In this document: piece by piece, positions 36,331 through 45,090 of the stretch | Layout: each line of letters begins with the position of its first letter | Numbering within the stretch: position 1 is the first letter of the stretch | From: Gemmobacter aquaticus | GTDB taxonomy: Bacteria; Pseudomonadota; Alphaproteobacteria; Rhodobacterales; Rhodobacteraceae | DNA length: 64,000 nt | Assembly (NCBI RefSeq): GCF_007859075.1 | Contig: NZ_VOAK01000027.1 | Location: 1 to 64,000, forward strand | Direction: 5' to 3' | Position numbers and translations under genes: made by a program | Notes under the pieces: generated by a model | The model's input: the letters and a program-made list of their open reading frames with translations, nothing else | What the model was told of the DNA's origin: nothing | Database searches by the model: none

Positions 36331-37589
36331 GGGTCTGTCCTCCGGTCTGTTGTGCCTTCATATGCCTCGCGGAAATCGGCGCCGATCTCGCCCAGAAAGC
36401 GGCCCTCGGCGGCACGGGCCATCTCGCGATAGCGCGTCTCGTAAAGCTGCCACAGCCGGGCTCCGCGCCCGCCCGAGAGCAGCGACTTCAGAAGTCCGGC
36501 CTCGGTCACCTCGGCCTCGAAGGTCGCGGGGTCGAAGCGGTCGATCATCTGGCGCAGCGCGGCCTGCACGCCCATCCATGTGCGGCGCTGATGGTCGGAC
36601 AGGTCATGGAAAGCGGCCCCGATCGCGGCATCGGGGTCAAGATAGCCCGGCCCGCGCGGGCGTATCAGCGCGGCCAGAATCTCGTCCCGCGTGGCGAGGA
36701 ACTTTAACGGGTTCACATCGGCGGCGCCGATCACCGTCTGGGCCACGCGGGCGCTGCCCTTTTCCGCTGCGCGGCTGCGCAGAAGCTGCACAAGCCCCTC
36801 GACCAGCAGGGCAAAGCGGCGGCCAAGCGCCTCCATCTCGGCCTCGGTCACTGGGGTATCGCCCAGGCCAAGCCCCCGCAGGAAGGCTGCAGTCAGCGCG
36901 TCGGATGCGGGCGCTGCCATGGGAGGTGGCGCCACCTGAGGAGGCCGTTCGCGTATCCGCACAGGCTCGGGCTCGGCAGGCGCAACCACGGGCGGCGCGG
37001 CGGGTTCAGGGATAGGATCGGGCGTCACCTGACCGAAAAAACTGTCGGCGCCGAAACCCTCGGCCGCTGGCGCGCGCGCGGTCTCCAGTGCGAAGTGGCT
37101 GTCCAGCCGCTGCGGCGCGGCTTGCGGGGCGGGGCGGTTGCCAAAGGGTTGGGGCAGGCTTTCGGGGCGGGGCGGGGGCGGCGCGGCCTCGGCCACGGGC
37201 CGGGTAAAGAAATCGTCGCGGGAGAAGAAGCCCCCCTCGGTCCGGGCCGGCGGGGTGGGTTCGGTGCGCTGCGCCTCGACAAGCTCGATGCGGATCACCA
37301 CATCGCCCAGCCGAAGCCGCGTGCCATGTTGCAGCGGCGCCGAGTTGCCCGCACCAAGTGGCCGGTCGGCGCCATCGATGAAGACCCCGCCTCGGCTGGC
37401 GTCGGTGACACTGTAGCGGCCATCGCGCACGGTGACGATGCAATGGCGGCGCGAGACATACATCTCGGGGTCGTCAATCTGCCAATCGCAATCCGCCCCC
37501 CGCCCGATCGAGAGATCGCCGCCAAGATGGACGCGCTCGGTCTGGGGCTGCGGGCAGGGTGAATGTTCGATCACCAGACGCAGGCTCAT
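36327..37589 (-). CDS. fha: T6SS FHA-domain protein (TagH/Fha)
   Basis: 420 residues. N-terminal FHA domain (about 20-100) with LSIGRGADCDWQI, MYVSRRHCIV and GVFIDGADRPLG, the phosphothreonine-binding loops. A Pro-rich linker follows (about 110-230), then the T6SS Fha C-terminal region (about 270-415: LLVEGLVQLLRSRAAEK; NPLKFLATRDEILAALI). In threonine phosphorylation control of T6SS, PpkA phosphorylates Fha to switch assembly on and PppA and TagF oppose it; all of these genes are present here. It overlaps tssG and tssJ by ATGA. Confidence 0.93.
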   Translation of the reverse strand: MSLRLVIEHSPCPQPQTERVHLGGDLSIGRGADCDWQIDDPEMYVSRRHCIVTVRDGRYSVTDASRGGVFIDGADRPLGAGNSAPLQHGTRLRLGDVVIRIELVEAQRTEPTPPARTEGGFFSRDDFFTRPVAEAAPPPPRPESLPQPFGNRPAPQAAPQRLDSHFALETARAPAAEGFGADSFFGQVTPDPIPEPAAPPVVAPAEPEPVRIRERPPQVAPPPMAAPASDALTAAFLRGLGLGDTPVTEAEMEALGRRFALLVEGLVQLLRSRAAEKGSARVAQTVIGAADVNPLKFLATRDEILAALIRPRGPGYLDPDAAIGAAFHDLSDHQRRTWMGVQAALRQMIDRFDPATFEAEVTEAGLLKSLLSGGRGARLWQLYETRYREMARAAEGRFLGEIGADFREAYEGTTDRRTDP

Positions 37590-38626
37590 GTCGTGCCCTC
37601 CGTCATCGCGGTAAAGCTACGCAAGCGCAGGTCGTCGCCCTCGCGCCGCCCTGATGGCGCGATCCAGGCGGTGCGGCCAAGCCGGCTGGCACCGATGCGG
37701 GCGGCAGGCACTTCGGGCGCGGCAAGTACCGGGCGCAGGTCGAAGTCGATCTCGCGCCCGGCGGCAAAAACCACCAGATCAGCCAGACGGGCGCGGAACG
37801 GCAGATCATCGGCCAGACGCAGAAAGCCGGGCAGATCGATCGGCCCGATGCGCAGCTCGGCGCGGGTCTGGCGCTGATAGCTGCGCGCGCCCGCGACCGC
37901 ACCCTGGCCAAGGAGGGAATGCGCCTGCCCAAGACGGGTCTGAAGGGGCGCGGGGATCGGCATCCAGTGGCCCACGAACTCGATCAGCCGAACCGGGGAA
38001 CCGATGAAATCGGCCAGAAGCCGGGTCAGCCGCTCTACCCCCTGAACCGCCTGCCCCAGCGAGGTCGCGTGGCGGCGCTTCAGCGCGGGCGAGGCGCCCT
38101 CGATCTGCATACCGGGCATGCCGATCCCGGCAAGGGCGTCGGTCAGCGCCAGCGTCATGCCGCCTTGACCGAAAGGCAGTTGCACCTCGGGCCGCGCCTC
38201 GGCCCAGGCCCGCCAGAAAAGGGCAAGCTGGCGATGCTGCAGCATGTTGCAGAAATCAAGAAAGGTCGTATCGGCCGAGGCGGTATCCCGGCCACCCGCG
38301 AACCAGCGCTCGGACAGGCGCGCCATGATCCAGCGGGTCATGTGCAGCGGCATGGCGCCTTCGGGGCCTAGAAGGCCCAGCACCTCGACCTCGACCTCGG
38401 CCGGGCGATGGGGCGTTGCCGGGCGCATCCCGGCAATGTCGCGCGTGGCCACTGAAAGGCGCGCACGCTGACCCAGTCGGGCAGGCTCATCGCCCGGACG
38501 ACCGGCACGACCAAAGCGGCGTCCCGGCCCCTCCAGCCCGGCGAGTAGCCGGAAGAACCCGGCCTCGACCGTTTCCGTCGGCGGTGCCGTCAGATCGGCG
38601 CGCGTATGCCCGGCGTCATCGGCCAT
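37586..38626 (-). CDS. tssG: T6SS baseplate protein TssG
   Basis: 346 residues. Family blocks include FFRLLAGLEGPG near the start, VLGLLGPEGAMPLHMTRWIMARL, FLDFCNMLQHRQLALFWRAW and the C-terminal LRIGPIDLPGFLRLA. TssG joins TssF, TssE and TssK in the baseplate wedge. The start lies 37 bp inside the tssF end, giving tight coupling of the two partners. Confidence 0.95.
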   Translation of the reverse strand: MADDAGHTRADLTAPPTETVEAGFFRLLAGLEGPGRRFGRAGRPGDEPARLGQRARLSVATRDIAGMRPATPHRPAEVEVEVLGLLGPEGAMPLHMTRWIMARLSERWFAGGRDTASADTTFLDFCNMLQHRQLALFWRAWAEARPEVQLPFGQGGMTLALTDALAGIGMPGMQIEGASPALKRRHATSLGQAVQGVERLTRLLADFIGSPVRLIEFVGHWMPIPAPLQTRLGQAHSLLGQGAVAGARSYQRQTRAELRIGPIDLPGFLRLADDLPFRARLADLVVFAAGREIDFDLRPVLAAPEVPAARIGASRLGRTAWIAPSGRREGDDLRLRSFTAMTEGTT

Positions 38627-40461
38627 GCCACCTCCTGTTGTCTGTGCGAAAGGCGCGTCTTGCAGCGCACAAAGCTGTTGATCCCGGCATGGCGTGCGAA
38701 AAGCTGCGACAGCAGCGCGGGCAGCAGCAGCTCGGCGCCGCCGGACAGCACCGCCTCATCCAGCGTCAGCGTGATCTCGACCCCGCGGCCGAAACAGAGC
38801 GGCCCCGGCAGGCCCAACCGTTCGGTGATCGTGCGCGCGCTGACGCGGGTGATCGCGCGGGCATGGCGCGTCAAGGCCGGGTCGCCGCGGTCGGCGTAGA
38901 GGTCCAGCAGCGCGCGCAAGGGCTCGGCGTTGCGGTTCTCTTCGGCCAGCGACAGATGGTTGAGCGCAAGCTGCCCCACCAGACGCCATGCCAGATCATC
39001 CTGCACGGCCTCACCCTCTTGCCCCACGCGCGGAAGCCCCGCCTGCAACGCCGGTCGCGGGCGGCGCAGGGGCGCGATCAACTCGATCCGGGCCAGCGGA
39101 TCGCCGGTCTCGGGGGTCAGGCGCGGCTGGTCATCAAGGATCGGCAGGTCGCGATTGGTGCAGAGCGCGCGGATATCCAGCCGGCGTACTGCGCGCGGCT
39201 CGGCGCCGCCGGGAAGGCGCGCGACCGAGATATAGAGGTCAGATCCGGCATGGCTGGTGCGGGTCTGGCCGCGACGCAGTTCATCCTCGGTTGGCCGACG
39301 CGAGCGGCGTTCAGTGGTATAGACCAGCCCCGATCCGCGCATCTGGTCCATCGCATGCAACTGGTGCAGGCGCGCCTCTGGCCCCTCGGCCTCGGCATCC
39401 TCGACGTTGAGCAGCCGGTAGATCTCGAAATCCAGAGGGCGGGCGCGGTCGGCATGCACCACATGCGCAGTCCTGCGTGGATCAAGCTCGACGAGGCCAC
39501 ATTCCTTTTCAAAGAGGTTCACCACCGGCGTGGCGAACAGCCGGAAGGCCGATGCAGAAAGATCAGCCAGACCGGGCGCAGGCCGGGTCAAGGGAAGCAG
39601 GATCTCCACCTTGCCCGAGGCAGCCCGCAGGGCGGGGTTCAGCCCGGACAGGCGCAGAAAGTGAAAGCGTTCCGGCATCAGGAAGTATTCACGCAGCAGC
39701 CGGTAGCCTTCAAAGGCCGGGCGCAGGCGGGGCAACAGCGCCTCGGTATCGGCAAGGCCCAGCATGGCGGCAGGGGAGGCCATGTGCCAGGCACCGCCCT
39801 CGGGTCGGGCGCAGACCCCGCCGCCTGCACCGAAGACCGCATCGAAGATCGCGCCCGAGGCCGCACCTCCTGCAAAGTTGACATCCAGCCGGTCAAGCGA
39901 CAGCTCGGCCAGCGCGCCGGGACCGGCACGGCGCAAGACCAGCCGGATGGCCGCCTCGGCTTCTGCGGTCTGCGCATCGGGCAGGCGCAGCGCCTTGATC
40001 GCGCCACGGTCCGGCAGATAGTCGGCACTGTCGATCGCCACGGGCCAGAGTGTCACGTCCTGCGCGGTCGCATAGGTCGCGCGGGTGGCAAGCCCTTCGC
40101 GGAAGGCCGCCGTCATCTGCGTTCCGCGCCGCACGACATGGCCCTGCGGCATGGTCTGGACCTGCGGCCCCGGATGCAGGACCACGGTGGACATGGCAGG
40201 CGCGGGGCCTACGAGGTCAGGGTAAAGCGCATCAAGCAGGTTGCGCACCTGCAGGGTCGATTCCGCCTCGACCTTGTAGCGCGTCCGGGCGGCGAGCCAT
40301 GCGACGCCCTCCAGCAGCCGCTCGACATAAGGGTCGGGGCAGGGGACCGAAGTCAGCGACAGGTTTTGCGCCACCACCGGATGCAGCGCGGCAAATTCAA
40401 CCGCCAGCTCGCGGATATGGGCGAGTTCGGACTCGTAGTAGCTGAGGAAATGCCTGTCCAT
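38590..40461 (-). CDS. tssF: T6SS baseplate protein TssF
   Basis: 623 residues. The opening FLSYYESELAHIRELAVEFAALHPVVAQNL and PDPYVERLLEGVAWLAARTRYKVEAE are diagnostic for TssF; the mid-protein GWRLVGQLALNHLSLAE pattern is present as WRLVGQLALNHLSLAEEN. Major structural component of the baseplate wedge. Overlaps tssE by one base and tssG by 37. Confidence 0.96.
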   Translation of the reverse strand: MDRHFLSYYESELAHIRELAVEFAALHPVVAQNLSLTSVPCPDPYVERLLEGVAWLAARTRYKVEAESTLQVRNLLDALYPDLVGPAPAMSTVVLHPGPQVQTMPQGHVVRRGTQMTAAFREGLATRATYATAQDVTLWPVAIDSADYLPDRGAIKALRLPDAQTAEAEAAIRLVLRRAGPGALAELSLDRLDVNFAGGAASGAIFDAVFGAGGGVCARPEGGAWHMASPAAMLGLADTEALLPRLRPAFEGYRLLREYFLMPERFHFLRLSGLNPALRAASGKVEILLPLTRPAPGLADLSASAFRLFATPVVNLFEKECGLVELDPRRTAHVVHADRARPLDFEIYRLLNVEDAEAEGPEARLHQLHAMDQMRGSGLVYTTERRSRRPTEDELRRGQTRTSHAGSDLYISVARLPGGAEPRAVRRLDIRALCTNRDLPILDDQPRLTPETGDPLARIELIAPLRRPRPALQAGLPRVGQEGEAVQDDLAWRLVGQLALNHLSLAEENRNAEPLRALLDLYADRGDPALTRHARAITRVSARTITERLGLPGPLCFGRGVEITLTLDEAVLSGGAELLLPALLSQLFARHAGINSFVRCKTRLSHRQQEVAWPMTPGIRAPI

Positions 40462-41177
40462 CAGCGATCCTCGCGCGCGGTCATGGCCCGGCCGCTGTCC
40501 AGGTCAATGGTGGTGGCAAGGCGCAGGCGTTCCGGTGTGGGGGTCAGCATCAGCACCCCCTCGATCACCACGCGCAAACCGGTCTTGGCGCCCGTCTCGA
40601 CCTTTACCCGCAGGCTGTCACGCTTGAGGCGGGGCTCGAAGGTTGCCACCACCTCGCGCAGTTCGCGGGCCAGTGCCTCGGGGTCAAAGTCACGGGCGCG
40701 CCGGCCAGAAAAGCAGGGCACGCCATAGTTGAGGACCGAGCGGCGCACATGGGGAAAATCGGCTAGCACATCGGCCGGGTCCAGCGCCGTCCCGCGTTCG
40801 GTGGGCGTGACCAGCAGCCGCGACTCCATGCGTTCGACGTTGAACAACGCCTCGATGTCGCGCCGGACCGCTTCGCGCAGCACCTCAGGCGTGACGACGA
40901 TGCCGCGTTCCTGCAGGAAGCTGTGCCGCTCCAGCCGGTTGAACAGCAGGACCAGCGCGCGGCGCTGGTCGTCCGTCAGGGTGCTGTCCTGATCAAGTCC
41001 CCGGCGGCCCCGGTCGATCAGGGCCGCCAGGCGGGTCTCGCCAATGTCGCGCGCCAGTTCCGCCCGCGCCCGCGCGATCTCGGCAGCCAATCCGGGCAAG
41101 TCATCCACAAGCCGGTCCCAGAGGCTGGGCTGGACCGCCTCTTGTCGAGACTGCATCGGGACATTGGCATCGATCAT
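40461..41177 (-). CDS. tssE: T6SS baseplate protein TssE (gp25-like), extended
   Basis: 238 residues, longer than the usual 130-170. The gp25-like core is at about 105-225: EALFNVERMESRL, VRRSVLNYGVPCFSG, and the conserved EPRL in VATFEPRLKRDSLRV, which helps start sheath polymerisation. The extra N-terminal part (about 1-100) begins with the PSLWDRL motif and continues as a charged helix-rich region. First of the tssEFG block; 70 bp downstream of hcp. Confidence 0.9.
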   Translation of the reverse strand: MIDANVPMQSRQEAVQPSLWDRLVDDLPGLAAEIARARAELARDIGETRLAALIDRGRRGLDQDSTLTDDQRRALVLLFNRLERHSFLQERGIVVTPEVLREAVRRDIEALFNVERMESRLLVTPTERGTALDPADVLADFPHVRRSVLNYGVPCFSGRRARDFDPEALARELREVVATFEPRLKRDSLRVKVETGAKTGLRVVIEGVLMLTPTPERLRLATTIDLDSGRAMTAREDR

Positions 41178-41198
41178 CGGGCAGGTCTCCGGGCTGGC

Positions 41199-41215
41199 CG
41201 GCAGTCAGGCTGCCG
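41199..41215 (-). other. Intercistronic hairpin between hcp and tssE
   Basis: A perfect 6-bp stem (CGGCAG / CTGCCG) with a 5-nt loop lies 33 bp after the hcp stop and has no U-run. It could stabilise the hcp mRNA end or partly terminate, raising Hcp over downstream genes. Confidence 0.35.
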
Positions 41216-41247
41216 ATTGCAAGGGCGCGGGTGTCAGACGCGCGGCG

Positions 41248-41739
41248 TTACTTGCCGGCAACCAGATCGTATTCGACCTCATGCTCGTCGCCGGCCGAAT
41301 GGTCGTCGGCCTGCACGACATATTTGTATTTGACCTCCTCGAACGAGATGTTGATCTCTTCCTTGATCATGTCATTGCCCTCGACCTCTTCGCTGGTCTG
41401 GGACATCTGGTAGCTGGTGATGATGCACTTCTTCAGCGTGACCTCGAGATAATCGAGATGCGCCTCGCCCGAGTCCTTGCGGGCCATGAAGACGATCTCC
41501 TCAAAGGCCTTGCCCTGCATGCAGGCCAGCGCCAGATAGGGCGAGGCCGCGTCCATCCACTTGTAAAATGTGAAATCGTTGATCTTGGCCCGCCCGCGGG
41601 TGCGGCCGCTGCCGGTGGCTGCGGACGAGGATTGCACCACGCTCCAGCCCACGCCAAAGCAGTCGATCTCGCCCTCGTGGTCCGCGCGTTTGGACTCGCC
41701 GTCGATTCCTTCGATCTTCAGATAACCGGTAAATGCCAT
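41248..41739 (-). CDS. hcp: T6SS tube protein Hcp (TssD)
   Basis: 163 residues, standard Hcp size. It begins MAFTGYLKIEGIDGESKRADHEGEID and has the C-terminal KCIITSYQMSQTSEE...ISFEEVKYKYV pattern of the Hcp1 family. Hexameric rings stack into the inner tube that carries VgrG and effectors. An AAAGGAA ribosome-binding site gives good initiation. Between tssC (78 bp) and tssE (70 bp), the two widest gaps in the tssA-tagF run. Confidence 0.97.
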   Translation of the reverse strand: MAFTGYLKIEGIDGESKRADHEGEIDCFGVGWSVVQSSSAATGSGRTRGRAKINDFTFYKWMDAASPYLALACMQGKAFEEIVFMARKDSGEAHLDYLEVTLKKCIITSYQMSQTSEEVEGNDMIKEEINISFEEVKYKYVVQADDHSAGDEHEVEYDLVAGK

Positions 41740-41817
41740 TGTCTCATTCCTTTCGGTTCAGTCGCATCTGCACTAAATAAACAAGCGATCCTCCGGGAAT
41801 GGCGCAGGGCGCGCGCG

Positions 41818-43332
41818 TCAGGCGCCCTTCACCGAAGGCAGTTCTGAGACCAGCCGCAGGCTCGCGTTGATGCCTTCCAGCTGGTAGTGCGGCCGCAAGT
41901 AGAAGCGCGCGGCGTAATAGCCGGGCCGTCCCTCTACGCTGTCGACCTGCACCTCGGCGGCCGCGAGCGGGCGCTTGGCCTTTTGCTTGTCATCGGCCAT
42001 CGCCGTATTGGCCAGCACGTAACGGTTGATCCATTCGCTGAGCCAAACCTGCATGTCGGCCCGTTCCTTGAAGGTGCCGATCTTGTCGCGGGCGATGGCC
42101 TTCAGGTAATGGGCAAAGCGGCACACCGGGAAAAGGTAAGGCAGGTTTGCCGAAAGCCGTTCGTTGGCCTGCGCATCGGTATCGACCAGCCGGCCCGCGC
42201 GGGTTTCGTCATCCTGCAGAGAATGGGCGCCGATGAAGGCCGCGATATCGGTGTTCTTGCGGTGCAGGATCGGCATCATGCCGAGCTTGGCCAGTTCAGC
42301 CTCGCGTCGGTCATCGATGGCGATTTCGGTGGGGCACTTCATCGCAACGCTGCCGTCATCCGTGGGGAAGGTATGGACCGGCAGGTTCAGCACGGCACCA
42401 CCCGATTCCACGCCTCGGATCTGGGTGCCCCAGCCAAAAAGCTTGTGGCTGCGGTTGATGTTCACGCCCATGACGAAGGCTGCGTTCATCCAGACGTAAT
42501 GGTCATGCTTGCCGTCGAGCTCTTCCTCAAAGGCAAAGCCCTTGACCGGAACGGTGGCCGCCCCATAGGGCAGGCGGGCCAGCACGCGCGGCATGGTCAG
42601 GCCGATGTATCGGCTGTCCTCGCTTTCACGCAAGGATTGCCAGCTTGCATAGTCGGGGGACGACACGATCTGCTGCAGGTCCTGCGGGTTGGGCAGTTCC
42701 TGCCAGCTTTCCATGCGGAACAACTGTGGCGCAGCGGCGGCGATGAAGGGGGCATGGGCGCTGGCACAGATGCCCGAGAGGTTGCGCAGAAGCCCCACAT
42801 CGCGGGGGTGGTGGCTGAACTCATAGGCGCCGACGATGGCGCCGAAGGGCTCGCCCCCGAACATCGAGTATTCCTCGGTGTAGAGCTTCTTGAAGGCGGG
42901 CGACTGGTCCCACATCTGGCCTTCGAAATCCTCCAGCTGGTCGGCCAACTGGTCCTTGGTGATGTTCAGCACCCGGATCTTCAGCTTCTGGTCGGTCTCT
43001 GTGTTGTTCACAAGGTAATAGAGCCCGCGCCATGTGCCTTCGATCTGGCGCACCTCGGGGGCGTGCAGGATCTCGTTCATCTGCTGGGTCAGAAGGCTGT
43101 CGATGCCCGCGATCAGTGACTTGATAGACTTGACTGCATTGCCGGAAATCGTGGCCGTGCCGGACCGCTCGGTCGCGGCGATGGCAAGGTTCTGAACCAG
43201 TTTCTGCAGCTTCGCGCTCTCATCATCACGGACGCGGAAGTCCTTCTCCAGCAGGTCGCTGAATTCGCCCAGATCGATGGCCTGGGCTTCGGATGCGGCG
43301 GGGGCGGTGCCCTGTTTTTCCTGTTCGGCCAT
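41818..43332 (-). CDS. tssC: T6SS contractile sheath large subunit TssC (VipB)
   Basis: 504 residues. Signature blocks: EIARAPEVRQIEGTWRGLYYLV-type sequence (LHAPEVRQIEGTWRGLYYLV here), FGAIVGAYEFSH, GRFAHYLKAIARDKIG-like (CRFAHYLKAIARDKIGTF) and a C-terminal RPHYQLEGINASLRLVSELP. Forms the sheath with TssB; ClpV recycles it. The N-terminal extension shows Gln/Ala-rich sequence before IDLGEFSDLL. 3 bp after tssB. Confidence 0.97.
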   Translation of the reverse strand: MAEQEKQGTAPAASEAQAIDLGEFSDLLEKDFRVRDDESAKLQKLVQNLAIAATERSGTATISGNAVKSIKSLIAGIDSLLTQQMNEILHAPEVRQIEGTWRGLYYLVNNTETDQKLKIRVLNITKDQLADQLEDFEGQMWDQSPAFKKLYTEEYSMFGGEPFGAIVGAYEFSHHPRDVGLLRNLSGICASAHAPFIAAAAPQLFRMESWQELPNPQDLQQIVSSPDYASWQSLRESEDSRYIGLTMPRVLARLPYGAATVPVKGFAFEEELDGKHDHYVWMNAAFVMGVNINRSHKLFGWGTQIRGVESGGAVLNLPVHTFPTDDGSVAMKCPTEIAIDDRREAELAKLGMMPILHRKNTDIAAFIGAHSLQDDETRAGRLVDTDAQANERLSANLPYLFPVCRFAHYLKAIARDKIGTFKERADMQVWLSEWINRYVLANTAMADDKQKAKRPLAAAEVQVDSVEGRPGYYAARFYLRPHYQLEGINASLRLVSELPSVKGA

Positions 43333-43335
43333 GGC

Positions 43336-43869
43336 TCACTCTCCGGTCTTGGTGGCCTTGATCGCCTCTTCGGCGACCTGGGCCAGCAGCGGCTCATTGG
43401 TCAGCAGTTGCGCGATGCGCTTTTCGGCACTGACCTTGCCGTCCATGTAGCCGAGCAGCTCTTCCAGTTGCCGGCGCATCCTCAGCAACTCGGCCAGCGC
43501 GGGCACCTGTTCGGCGATCTTGTCGGGGGCGAAATCGCCCATCGACTTGAAACTGAGGTCGACGAACATCTCCTCATCCGGGGCGTCCTCGCCGCTGCCG
43601 GGCAGGCGGTTGGGCACGCGGGCCTTCACGCGTGGCGAAAGTGCCTCCATGAACTTGCCAAAGCGCCCCGCGTCGACCTCGACAAAGGCGCGCTCGGCGG
43701 CGGGCTTCATCGCCTCGCGGGTTTCCGACTTGCCGGCCAGATCGGCCATCACGCCCATGACGAAGGGCAATTCGATGGTGGTCGGGCTGCCGTAATGTTC
43801 GACGTCATAGGCGATCTGCACACGCGGGGCGCGGTTGCGTTCGATTACCTTTGCCTTACTTTCGCTCAT
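43336..43869 (-). CDS. tssB: T6SS contractile sheath small subunit TssB (VipA)
   Basis: 177 residues. RAPRVQIAYDVEHYGSPTTIELPFVMGVMADLAGKSE is the TssB signature; the C-terminal part has ALAELLRMRRQLEELLGYMDGK. The N-terminal helix of VipA-type proteins is the ClpV recognition element on TssC partners. Followed by tssC after 3 bp and preceded by tssA by 15 bp. Confidence 0.97.
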   Translation of the reverse strand: MSESKAKVIERNRAPRVQIAYDVEHYGSPTTIELPFVMGVMADLAGKSETREAMKPAAERAFVEVDAGRFGKFMEALSPRVKARVPNRLPGSGEDAPDEEMFVDLSFKSMGDFAPDKIAEQVPALAELLRMRRQLEELLGYMDGKVSAEKRIAQLLTNEPLLAQVAEEAIKATKTGE

Positions 43870-43884
43870 CTCCCGGCTCTCCTG

Positions 43885-44994
43885 TCACTTTGATTTCTCG
43901 TCGATCACACCAGCCACGGCGCGGAATTCCTTCATCCCCGAGGGCGCGATTTCTTCCATCAGCTGCATGAAGGTCATGGGCACCATCTTGCGCATCCGCC
44001 GCGCCAGATGCGGCAAGGGCGAGGACGGTTCGGTCCGTTCGTAAAAGTCGATGATCAGGTCGAGGCAGCGCTCGACCTCGCGGCGCGAGGTGATCTGGCC
44101 GGGGATGGCCGCGCCGCCCTCGGGTGCCGGCATGACCGGCGCGGGTGCTCCATCGGCCTGTGGTGCGGCGGTGTCCGCAGGGGCAGCCTCGGCCCCGGCA
44201 AGGCTTTGCGCGATACGGCCGATCAAGGTGCCAAGGGCGGCAAAGCGCACGCCCACGCCGTTTTCGGCGACACGGGCGTCAAGAGCAGCCTCCAGCGCCG
44301 AAAGGGCGGCGCGCGCCCGGCCTGCGGCGGCGGCCAGGGCTGCCAGTTCCTCGGGCCGCTCTGTGGCAAGGGCCTTGAGCGCGGTCGAGGTTCTTGCCAC
44401 CTGTGCCTCATGCGCGGCGGCAAGAGCGGCCTTTTCCTTCTCGCCCAGACCATCGGCCGCCTCGGAAATGACGGTGGCCCGGTTGATTGCGACGGCGGCC
44501 AGATCGCTGCCCGTCACCGCGCCGATCCCGCGCAGGGTAAAGACGGTGTTCAACGCAAGGTCGGTCATCAAGCCGTTGTCGGTGTTCTCCAGCTGATAGA
44601 GCGCATTGATGCGCCGCAGCGCCGCCTCACGCCGCGACGGCGCGTCGCGCAGGGCAGGGTGCAAGTGGTCCCAGCATTGCTCTACGGTTGCTGTCAGCAT
44701 CGAAAGCGCGTCGCCCAGCCCTTCGAGCCCGCGCTGATGGGTCGCCATGCGGGTCACCATCGCCAGAAGCCGCAGATCGCGGCCCGAGCGGGCCATTTCG
44801 GCCGCATCTTTCAACAGGCCGTCCCAGTCGATGGGCGGCGTGCGCGGCGTGGCAGAGTCGCCCACAACCCTTGCGCTGCGCGCCGCAGGTTCAAGGCTGC
44901 GCTCTAGCGCATGGAAGCGTGCATCGTTGCGTAACTCGACCCCGGAGGGATTGGAATGGTCCACCGGGGCGAGGAACTCCTCAAGTTCCCCCAT
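43885..44994 (-). CDS. tssA: T6SS assembly protein TssA (ImpA N-terminal domain)
   Basis: 369 residues from ATG 44994; a TTG-started extension of six codons is weaker. The ImpA-N domain is at about 1-140 (MGELEEFLAPVDHSNPSGVELRND...PPIDWDGLLKDAAEMARSGRDLRLLAM; CWDHLHPAL). The C-terminal region (about 305-369) has RREVERCLDLIIDFYERTEPSSPLPHLARRMRKMV, the short TssA form that caps the growing sheath. Preceded by 96 bp without a gene. Confidence 0.93.
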   Translation of the reverse strand: MGELEEFLAPVDHSNPSGVELRNDARFHALERSLEPAARSARVVGDSATPRTPPIDWDGLLKDAAEMARSGRDLRLLAMVTRMATHQRGLEGLGDALSMLTATVEQCWDHLHPALRDAPSRREAALRRINALYQLENTDNGLMTDLALNTVFTLRGIGAVTGSDLAAVAINRATVISEAADGLGEKEKAALAAAHEAQVARTSTALKALATERPEELAALAAAAGRARAALSALEAALDARVAENGVGVRFAALGTLIGRIAQSLAGAEAAPADTAAPQADGAPAPVMPAPEGGAAIPGQITSRREVERCLDLIIDFYERTEPSSPLPHLARRMRKMVPMTFMQLMEEIAPSGMKEFRAVAGVIDEKSK

Positions 44995-45090
44995 CGCCCG
45001 ACTGCCTTTCAATAAGTAAACTGGAACTTTAACAAATCTGGTTCAAATCGTGTCAGAGGAGACTGATTCGCGCAACGTTCTCGGTGAGGG

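Noticed and set aside
38416-40728. 770-codon open frame on the plus strand opposite tssF/tssG
   Set aside because: Antisense shadow; the minus-strand products are clear TssF and TssG.
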